From the NCBI GenBank assembly GCA_947464585.1, contig CANHYS010000182.1, positions 1-5,645 of the forward strand: 5,645 bases of DNA, given 5' to 3'. Below, in pieces: positions 1-4,278 of the stretch. A program made the position numbers and the translations under genes. The DNA is from Planctomycetaceae bacterium (GTDB lineage Bacteria > Planctomycetota > Planctomycetia > Pirellulales > UBA1268). Position 1 is the first letter of the stretch, and each line of letters begins with the position of its first letter. The notes below the pieces were generated by a model that did no database searches, had not been told where the DNA came from, and was given only the letters and a program-made list of their open reading frames with translations.

Positions 1-440
1 CGAGGCCGCAGACCCCACCTGATGCCGCCGTCGCCGTGCCGGAGGTGTTCGAGGCGCTCGCCCACCATCGCTGGCCGGGGAACATCCGCGAATTGGCCAA
101 CGTGATCGAGCATGCACTGGTGCTCTGTGACGAACTGCCGCTCTTGTTCGAGCATCTGCCCGCGCGGCTTGGGGCAGCACTTGCCCAGGGCACGCCTCCC
201 GCCAAGCCCATCGCCGGAACGGCAGCCGCCCACGCTGCGGGCAGCGGAGTTGCGCCACCTGTCGCCACCACTTCGCCACGCAAGCCCGAAAGCCTCCGCG
301 ACCTGGAGATGCGAGCGATCCTCGAGGGACTCGAACGCAACCACGGCAACAAGGCGAAGACCGCCGAAGAACTCGGCATCAGCCTCAAGACGCTCTACAA
401 CAAGCTGCATCAACTGCAGGAAGCGGCACCGGTGGCGTGA
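1..440 (+). CDS. Sigma54-dependent NtrC-family response regulator, C-terminal part (5' end outside window)
   Basis: The reading frame is open from the left edge to the TGA at 438-440, so this is the last ~146 codons of a longer gene. The motif WPGNIREL, encoded around 72-96, is the conserved end of the AAA+ sigma54-interaction domain (sensor II region), followed by the usual NVIEHALVL helix. After a low-complexity Ala/Pro linker, residues encoded at about 285-420 form a Fis-type helix-turn-helix. It is recognisable by LEMRAILEGLERNHGNKAKT, then AEELGISLKTLYNKL, which holds the recognition helix. Known role of the family: an ATP-driven activator that binds upstream DNA and remodels RNA polymerase-sigma54 to open promoters. 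The receiver or other sensory domain and the Walker/GAFTGA motifs would lie upstream, so the signal it answers to cannot be told. A GTG at 36 could be read as a start, but coding clearly continues upstream. The gene converges on lexA across a palindromic spacer. Family assignment is firm; the specific ortholog is not. Confidence 0.9.
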   Translation, partial: RPQTPPDAAVAVPEVFEALAHHRWPGNIRELANVIEHALVLCDELPLLFEHLPARLGAALAQGTPPAKPIAGTAAAHAAGSGVAPPVATTSPRKPESLRDLEMRAILEGLERNHGNKAKTAEELGISLKTLYNKLHQLQEAAPVA

Positions 441-468
441 CGCACACGGCACGAAGACAGATCCCATC

Positions 469-527
469 GCTTACGCTCAGGGCTTGTATGATCGCATACA
501 AGCCCCCGGCGCAAGCCCGGGGATCGT
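469..527. repeat. REP-like unit 1: inverted copy plus direct copy
   Basis: An inverted, slightly degraded half (469-490) faces a direct half (495-527). Bases 480-490 (GGGCTTGTATG) and 495-505 (CATACAAGCCC) are perfect 11-bp complementary arms around the 4-nt spacer ATCG. Within the direct half, 503-510 pairs with 515-522 around a GCAA loop, with one mismatch at 507/518. The direct half matches the copy at 557-590 almost base for base: it has C instead of T in the loop, and near 518-522 it has CCGGGG where the second copy has CGGGGGG. This looks like an intergenic REP/BIME-type element, but membership of a genome-wide family cannot be shown from this window. Confidence 0.75.
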
Positions 528-530
528 CCG

Positions 531-590
531 TACGTTCGCCGGGGGGCCGTTCGTCCCATACAAGCCCCCGGCGTAAGCCGGGGGGATCGT
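531..590. repeat. REP-like unit 2: degenerate inverted copy plus direct copy
   Basis: The direct copy at 557-590 begins CATACAAGCCCCCGGCG and ends ATCGT, like the copy at 495-527, 62 bp away. Upstream, 537-545 (CGCCGGGGG) is the exact reverse complement of 565-573 (CCCCCGGCG). The unit therefore repeats the inverted-plus-direct layout of unit 1, though its inverted half is more eroded. The two arms compete with the tighter local hairpin at 565-584 for pairing. Confidence 0.7.
565..584. terminator. Perfect GC hairpin with GTAA tetraloop between convergent genes
   Basis: CCCCCGGC (565-572) and GCCGGGGG (577-584) are exact reverse complements closed by GTAA, which fits the GNRA tetraloop pattern; the stem is 8 bp, all G-C. 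It lies 17 bp beyond the lexA stop codon and is almost symmetric, so it would form in both transcripts. No U-run follows on either strand. If it has a transcript-end role, it is more likely Rho-dependent or 3'-end protection than classical intrinsic termination. Confidence 0.45.
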
Positions 591-601
591 GACAAAGTTT
601 G

Positions 602-1393
602 CTAGCCCGTCTTGCGGACCACGCCGACGAGCACGCCGAGCACCCGTGCGTTCTTCACGTAGATCGGCTTCATAGAGGGATTCGCAGGCTGCAGACGGAT
701 GCGGTCGCGCTCCGGGAACCACTGCTTGAGCGTTGCCTCGCCGTCTTCCGTCTGAGCCACCACGATGTCGCCGGAATGCGCGGTCTGCTTCTTCTGGATC
801 ACCACCCAGTCGCCATCGGCGATCTGGGCATCGATCATCGAATCACCCATCACCTTGAGCACGAAGTGGTTGTCACGCTTGAAAAGGCTTTCGAAGTCAA
901 TCCGTTCGCTCTGTTCCTCCGCCGGACGCAGCGTGCCGGCCGCCACCCAGCCTGCCAGCGGCAGCCCGCGGATATGGGCAGGCTCTGCCACCAGTTCGAT
1001 TGCCCGCGACATGTTCTTGCCGCGGGTGATCAGCCCCTTGCGCTCGAGCGCCTTGAGATGGCAGACCACGCCGTTGGGTGAGCGGATTTTGAATGCTGTG
1101 CCGATCTCACGGACCGTGGGGCCGAAGCCGCGGGTGTGGATCTTGTCTCGGATGAAGGCATAGATCTCCATCTGCCGCTCGGTCGGTGCGTCGTCGCCCT
1201 CGGCGCCGGTTTCGACGGTTCGCCCCAAGGCCTTATTGCCAAGCAGGCTATTGCCCAGCAGGCCGTTCTGGAGCGAGGCCACGCTCCGCAGGGCTGCGGC
1301 CGAGGCGACGGGGCGCTTCCCGGCCGATTTGCCTGCAGCGGAGCGGGGAGAAACCTTCTTCGACGACGTTTTGCTGGCGATGGCTTTGGACAT
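602..1393 (-). CDS. lexA: LexA, SOS-response transcriptional repressor (S24 autoprotease)
   Basis: This is the repressor of the DNA-damage (SOS) regulon. RecA-ssDNA filaments trigger its self-cleavage. With ATG at 1393 the protein has 263 residues, longer than the ~200 usual for LexA. Residues 1-69 are a Ser/Lys/Ala-rich low-complexity extension. Residues ~70-138 form the winged HTH, starting PTERQMEIYAFIRDK and including TVREIGTAFKIRSPNGVV, and ending before RAIEL. The cleavage site is Ala152-Gly153 in GWVAAGTLRPA. The nucleophile is Ser185 in VMGDSM and the general base is Lys223 in EATLKQW, with normal family spacing, so autoproteolysis should work. Start choice: GC-rich third positions begin at this ATG, while the in-frame stretch upstream has AT-rich third positions. 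However, no good Shine-Dalgarno precedes 1393, whereas AGAGGA (complement of 1572-1577) sits 7 nt before an in-frame ATG at 1564, which would give 320 residues. The gene is divergent from sppA and convergent with the regulator. Identity is firm; the N-terminus is not. Confidence 0.94.
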   Translation of the reverse strand: MSKAIASKTSSKKVSPRSAAGKSAGKRPVASAAALRSVASLQNGLLGNSLLGNKALGRTVETGAEGDDAPTERQMEIYAFIRDKIHTRGFGPTVREIGTAFKIRSPNGVVCHLKALERKGLITRGKNMSRAIELVAEPAHIRGLPLAGWVAAGTLRPAEEQSERIDFESLFKRDNHFVLKVMGDSMIDAQIADGDWVVIQKKQTAHSGDIVVAQTEDGEATLKQWFPERDRIRLQPANPSMKPIYVKNARVLGVLVGVVRKTG

Positions 1394-1420
1394 GTGTGTC
1401 GAGCGTGGAGACGCTTTCCT

Positions 1421-1473
1421 AGGTGTAATTTGCGGAGGTGTATTTTGAGGTGATGGATCTTGAGGTCGTGTAT
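1421..1473 (+). repeat. Four phased direct repeats with core AGGT
   Basis: Units are AGGTGTAATTT (1421-1431), AGGTGTATTTT (1436-1446), AGGTGATGGAT (1448-1458) and AGGTCGTGTAT (1463-1473), starting 15, 12 and 15 bp apart. TTGAGGT occurs at both 1445 and 1460. They could be a repeated operator close to the lexA start. Alternatively, because all spacings are multiples of three, they could reflect a Pro/Thr-rich peptide repeat if lexA starts at 1564. Confidence 0.45.
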
Positions 1474-1480
1474 GATCGAC

Positions 1481-1498
1481 GGGATTGTTGGAAATCCC
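1481..1498. promoter_or_regulatory. 18-bp dyad, possible operator
   Basis: GGGATT (1481-1486) and AATCCC (1493-1498) are perfect inverted arms around the 6-bp spacer GTTGGA, centred midway in the divergent region. The size fits a dimeric HTH repressor site such as LexA, but no known LexA consensus was matched. This is inference only. Confidence 0.25.
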
Positions 1499-1542
1499 CG
1501 CCATGACGGCGTAATCGGTCGTTTTCTCGTGTGGACGCCAGT

Positions 1543-1570
1543 ATCTTACTATACGGCCGTTCATTTTCAA
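1543..1570 (-). promoter_or_regulatory. Candidate lexA promoter (weak sigma70 type)
   Basis: On the minus strand TTGAAA (1570-1565) is a good -35 match, followed after 16 nt by TAAGAT (1548-1543), a 4/6 -10 match. Transcription would start near 1535, leaving a leader of about 140 nt before the ATG at 1393. The same bases would be the SD-to-start spacer if lexA began at 1564, so the two readings compete. Confidence 0.3.
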
Positions 1571-1590
1571 GTCCTCTGGCACGTCTTTTT

Positions 1591-1596
1591 AGGAGT
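1591..1596 (+). promoter_or_regulatory. sppA ribosome binding site
   Basis: AGGAGT lies 9 nt before the ATG at 1606. It decides this start over the in-frame GTG at 1531, whose extra residues would precede a signal peptide that is already complete. Confidence 0.75.
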
Positions 1597-1605
1597 GGCA
1601 CCACC

Positions 1606-3570
1606 ATGCATCACTTTTTCGGCCTTCCGAGACCTATCGGACTTGTCAGCCGTGCTTGTATTTCCAGAGTTGGATGCCTGACGGCCCTGCTGGTGGCCAC
1701 GGCCGCGCTGCCGCATGTCCACGGGCAGACGGCGACCGCCGAGCCAACGGGCCAGGTGGCCAAGGCAACCGACAAGGATGCCAAGGACGACAAAGCCACC
1801 GAGAAGCAGTCCAAGAAGAAGTCGCCGGTGATCGCCCAAATCACCCTGGCTGGATCGATCCCCGACGGCGTCGGCCAAGGCGGGCTCTTGGCTGATGTGT
1901 CGCCGCATCTACACCGCCTCGTCGAGCGGCTCGACAAGGCGGCCACCGATACGCGGGTGAAGGGGGTGGTGCTGTCGATCGAGTCGCCGGCCATCGGTCG
2001 CGGACGCGCCGAGGAACTGCGGGCGGCGATCGGCCGGATCCGCAAGGCGGGCAAGCCGGTGGCCGCGCATCTCATCGGCGCGGACCCCGTGCACTATGTC
2101 GTCGCATCGGCGTGCGACACGGTGGCGATGCCGCCGGCTGCTACGCTCGAGATCACGGGCGTGCGGACAGAGGTGACCTTCTTCAAGGCGATGCTCGACA
2201 AACTCGGCGTCGATGCCGAGATCCTGCAGGTGGGAGAGTTCAAGGGGGCGGGCGAGCCGCTCACGCGGACCAGCATGAGCCCGCAACTCCGCGCCCAATA
2301 TGAGCAGTTCGTGGGGGATCTCTACGAGCAGCTTGTGGAGCGGATCGCCGCCGATCGAAAGCTGCCCGTGGAGCAGGTCCGCACGCTGATCGATACCGGT
2401 GTGTTCACCCCCGAGGCGGCGGTCAAGGCAAAGCTCATTGACGCGGTGGCCTATGAGGACGAGGTGATCAGCGGCCTGGCTGGTCGGCTCAAGCTCGACG
2501 AGCCGAAGATCTCCCGGGACTATGCCGAACAGAAAATGGACAACGATTTCTCCGGCATCGGTGGGCTCGTGAAGCTCGTCGAACTGCTGTCGGGCCAGAA
2601 GCAGGCCGCGGCTGCCGGGAAGGACAAGCAGATTGCCATCATCTATCTCACGGGTGAGATCAAGGAAGGGAAGGGGAAAGACGAACTGCTCGCCGGCGGA
2701 TCGGCTGGATCCGACAGCGTGATCAAGGCGATCCGCGATGCGGCGAAGGACGACAAGGTGGCTGCGATCGTGCTGCGGATCGATTCGCCTGGCGGGTCGG
2801 CGCTGGCCAGCGACTTGATCTGGCGTGAGGCCGAGCGAACGACAAAACCCGTGGTGGCGAGCCTTGGGGACACCGCAGCCAGCGGCGGCTATTACGTCGC
2901 GGTGGCAGCCGACAAGATCGTGGCGGCCCCGGGCACGCTCACCGGATCGATCGGCGTGGTGGGCGGCAAGATCGCCGTCGGCAAGGCGCTGGAAAAATAT
3001 GGCGTGCATACGGACGTTGTGGCCAAGGGCCGCAACGCGGGCTGGCTCTCGATGCAGACGCCCTTTACCGAGCAGGAGCGGGAGGTGTTTCTGGCGACAA
3101 TGAAGGATGTCTACAGGCTGTTCACGTCGAAGGTGGCCTCCGGCCGCAAGCTCGACATGGAAACCATCGGCAAGCTCGCCGAGGGCCGGGTCTTCACCGG
3201 TCGGATGGCGAAGGATCTCGGGCTGGTAGACCGGCTGGGCACGCTCGACGACGCCATCGACGAGGCGAAGAAGCTGGCGGGGATCGGCGCGGACGAGGCG
3301 ATCGAGCGGGTGCTCCTGCCTGAGCCGCGCGGCCTCTTCGACGATCTCTTCGGTATGGCTGGCGACGCGGCCCCGGTAGCGCGGCTTGCCGGTGCCGGAA
3401 CTGCCACGGGCTCGAGCTTCGCCCGCGAAGCCCTCGTGCGGGCAGCGCTGCTGGCCCGCATGGCCGGTGTGCCTGGGCTCGAAGGGTTGGCCGCCGAGGC
3501 CGACGCCCTCGTGCAGCTCTCGTCGGGCCGACCGCTCATGATGCTGCCGATGCGGGTGCGAGTGCGGTAG
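1606..3570 (+). CDS. sppA: SppA, signal peptide peptidase (67K type, peptidase S49)
   Basis: A membrane-associated serine protease of a family that degrades signal peptides left in the membrane after protein export. The 654-residue product, close to the 618 of E. coli SppA, has two tandem S49 domains. Residues 1-40 look like an export signal or anchor: Arg-containing n-region, hydrophobic core around CLTALLVATAALP, and a possible cleavage after HVHG. A charged Lys/Asp linker (about 51-72) follows. The N-terminal domain carries the expected general base Lys213 in VGEFKGAGEPLTR. The C-terminal domain has RIDSPGGS (391-398) and the nucleophile Ser426 in AASGGYYVA, then TGSIGV. The 213-residue Lys-Ser separation resembles the 200 in E. 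coli (Lys209/Ser409). A C-terminal tail of ~80 residues after VDRLGTLDDAI is Ala/Leu-rich and I do not recognise it. The gene stands alone: it diverges from lexA, and remnant genes on the opposite strand lie downstream. Shared control with lexA is possible but unproven. Confidence 0.95.
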   Translation: MHHFFGLPRPIGLVSRACISRVGCLTALLVATAALPHVHGQTATAEPTGQVAKATDKDAKDDKATEKQSKKKSPVIAQITLAGSIPDGVGQGGLLADVSPHLHRLVERLDKAATDTRVKGVVLSIESPAIGRGRAEELRAAIGRIRKAGKPVAAHLIGADPVHYVVASACDTVAMPPAATLEITGVRTEVTFFKAMLDKLGVDAEILQVGEFKGAGEPLTRTSMSPQLRAQYEQFVGDLYEQLVERIAADRKLPVEQVRTLIDTGVFTPEAAVKAKLIDAVAYEDEVISGLAGRLKLDEPKISRDYAEQKMDNDFSGIGGLVKLVELLSGQKQAAAAGKDKQIAIIYLTGEIKEGKGKDELLAGGSAGSDSVIKAIRDAAKDDKVAAIVLRIDSPGGSALASDLIWREAERTTKPVVASLGDTAASGGYYVAVAADKIVAAPGTLTGSIGVVGGKIAVGKALEKYGVHTDVVAKGRNAGWLSMQTPFTEQEREVFLATMKDVYRLFTSKVASGRKLDMETIGKLAEGRVFTGRMAKDLGLVDRLGTLDDAIDEAKKLAGIGADEAIERVLLPEPRGLFDDLFGMAGDAAPVARLAGAGTATGSSFAREALVRAALLARMAGVPGLEGLAAEADALVQLSSGRPLMMLPMRVRVR

Positions 3571-3572
3571 CG

Positions 3573-3602
3573 GGCGGCTGAGTCCGCCGTGATCGTTTTA
3601 TT
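3573..3602 (+). terminator. Weak terminator candidate after sppA
   Basis: GGCGG (3573-3577) and CCGCC (3584-3588) form a 5-bp stem with a 6-nt loop, three bases after the sppA stop, and a T-rich run GTTTTATT follows at 3595-3602. The stem is short and the T-run begins 6 nt after it, so support is modest. Confidence 0.35.
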
Positions 3603-3614
3603 CACAAATAGCCC

Positions 3615-3650
3615 GGCTCTGAGGGCTGACTATCGTCGGCGGTCAGAGCC
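3615..3650. repeat. Long interrupted hairpin overlapping the PemK-like stop codon
   Basis: GGCTCTGA (3615-3622) pairs perfectly with TCAGAGCC (3643-3650). Inside, GCTGAC (3625-3630) pairs with GTCGGC (3635-3640), with one G-T wobble and loop TATC, after a GG/GG internal loop. The result is a 14-bp stem in two blocks. It could be a transcript-end structure for either strand. No T-run follows it on the plus strand. Confidence 0.4.
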
Positions 3651-3957
3651 CCAGCGTGTGACGAAGCGACTGATTGATTGCGTGCATCGGTAGTGTGCTG
3701 ATCACCCGGTCGATGGCTGCCTCGGCAACGGTTGCGAGGTTGTCAGTCATCACGACTGAGTCGCCCAATAGGCAAGAGGATTGCCATTCGGGCGCGTCAT
3801 GTCGCACGACGACGCAGCTGGGATGACCGGCACGAAACATTCTCCCGCTGATCATGGCCACGATCACTTGCGGCAAGTCGGCTCGGAGATCGTCGGCTTG
3901 CACCACAATCGCCGGCCTCGTTTTTGCACTCTGGAGATCGGAATGCGAAAAGGGCAC
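3643..3957 (-). CDS. PemK/MazF-like toxin, N-terminally truncated remnant
   Basis: The 104-residue frame begins at a GTG and ends at TGA (3645-3643). Its start, VPFSHSDLQSAKTRPAIVVQ, lines up with the VPFPFSDLSSAKxRPAVVV region typical of PemK/MazF endoribonucleases. The following QVIVAMISG strand, the LLGDSVV segment (usually GL..DS.V), the ATVAEAAIDRVISTL helix and the terminal SLRHTLGL also fit. What is missing is the extreme N-terminus with the conserved GDVV strand. In-frame codons upstream run to a stop at 4002-4000 without supplying it or another ATG, GTG or TTG, and no spaced Shine-Dalgarno precedes the GTG. Known family role: mRNA-cleaving toxin of a type II toxin-antitoxin pair. No antitoxin gene is visible beside it. 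I infer a decaying, probably inactive copy joined by deletion to the MFS fragment. Family call is moderate because it rests on a few motifs. Confidence 0.5.
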   Translation of the reverse strand: MPFSHSDLQSAKTRPAIVVQADDLRADLPQVIVAMISGRMFRAGHPSCVVVRHDAPEWQSSCLLGDSVVMTDNLATVAEAAIDRVISTLPMHAINQSLRHTLGL

Positions 3958-3958
3958 C

Positions 3959-4276
3959 CTAGCGATCGATGAGCCGGCCCACGAGCGGCCCCAGGGGCAT
4001 CACGATCGTGAAATCGAGAATGCTGATGAACTGCATCGCCGCGAGCGTGAACAAGATCAGCCCCGCGCGGTCCACGCCACTCCCTTCCGGGAAGGCTGGC
4101 TCGGCTGCGGGGCTTGGGGCCACGGTGCTGCTCGCTTTCACCGCAGGGGCACCGCGGGAATGTGCGGCATCTTCGCCCTGACGGCCGAAGGGAGGCTGGC
4201 AGACCCCGCACATCGCCCTCAGCACCATCGCGGACTCTGGTAAAAAGTATTGTGTTCGGAAGCGAAAGAGGACCAC
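3959..4276 (-). pseudogene. MFS transporter N-terminal fragment, cut after the first membrane segment
   Basis: The minus-strand frame ends at TAG (3961-3959). Its last ~35 residues, AGLILFTLAAMQFISILDFT then IVMPLGPLVGRLIDR, closely resemble transmembrane helix 1 of major facilitator transporters, which commonly read FxxILDFMIMMPLGP. An intact MFS protein has ~400 residues and 12 helices; here the frame stops directly after the first. Upstream residues are a low-complexity Ala/Pro/Ser stretch without recognisable features. Possible starts are GTG 4276, ATG 4228 or ATG 4213, and I cannot choose between them. If the gene was once whole, it diverged from the ligase at 4279. The stop lies one base before the GTG of the PemK-like frame, which marks the probable deletion junction. 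It could also be expressed as a short peptide, but a remnant is the simpler reading. Confidence 0.5.
4267..4272 (+). promoter_or_regulatory. Ribosome binding site of the acyl-CoA ligase
   Basis: AGAGGA sits 6 nt before the ATG at 4279 and fixes the start. An AT-rich patch just upstream (about 4240-4255, GGTAAAAAGTATTGTG) may belong to the promoter, though no clear -35/-10 pair is visible. Confidence 0.75.
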
Positions 4277-4278
4277 CC

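Larger units (their letters stand above)
441..601. other. Convergent intergenic region filled with palindromic repeats
   Basis: This 161-bp spacer separates the 3' ends of the regulator (+) and lexA (-). I see no gene in it. About 120 of its bases are occupied by alternating inverted and direct copies of a GC-rich palindromic unit, listed separately. Hairpins here would lie at the 3' ends of both transcripts, so they may act as bidirectional transcription-end or mRNA-stabilising structures. There is no T-tract of the kind an intrinsic terminator needs. Confidence 0.7.
1394..1605. promoter_or_regulatory. Divergent lexA-sppA control region
   Basis: These 212 bp separate the preferred lexA start (-) from the sppA start (+) and should hold both promoters. 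The region is visibly richer in A/T than the flanking genes. It contains the phased AGGT repeats, an 18-bp dyad (1481-1498) and a weak lexA promoter candidate. I see no textbook E. coli (CTGT-N8-ACAG) or Bacillus-type (GAAC-N4-GTTC) SOS box. For sppA the only -10-like match on the plus strand is TATGAT at 1471-1476 (5/6), without a well-spaced -35. Confidence 0.5.

Noticed and set aside
495..590. Two similar repeats considered as a CRISPR array
   Set aside because: Only two copies of a hairpin-forming repeat with matching inverted partners and unequal units, and no cas genes; a REP-type element fits better.
599..1081. 160-codon plus-strand open frame opposite lexA
   Set aside because: It is antisense to the conserved LexA catalytic domain and is a shadow frame.
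1531..1605. Upstream GTG start for sppA
   Set aside because: The ATG at 1606 has a well-spaced AGGAGT and begins a complete signal peptide; the extra 25 residues would be placed before it.
1394..1605. Classical E. coli or Bacillus SOS box upstream of lexA
   Set aside because: No CTGT-N8-ACAG or GAAC-N4-GTTC palindrome was found on reading the region.
1606..1680. Lipoprotein lipobox near Cys18 or Cys24 of SppA
   Set aside because: Residues before the cysteines (SRA-C, RVG-C) do not fit the Leu-x-x-Cys lipobox, and the hydrophobic core follows rather than precedes them.
1909..3009. 366-codon open frame on the minus strand inside sppA
   Set aside because: It is antisense to a clearly conserved SppA, and its product is His/Arg/Asp-rich with no recognisable domain, as expected for the shadow of GC-rich coding.
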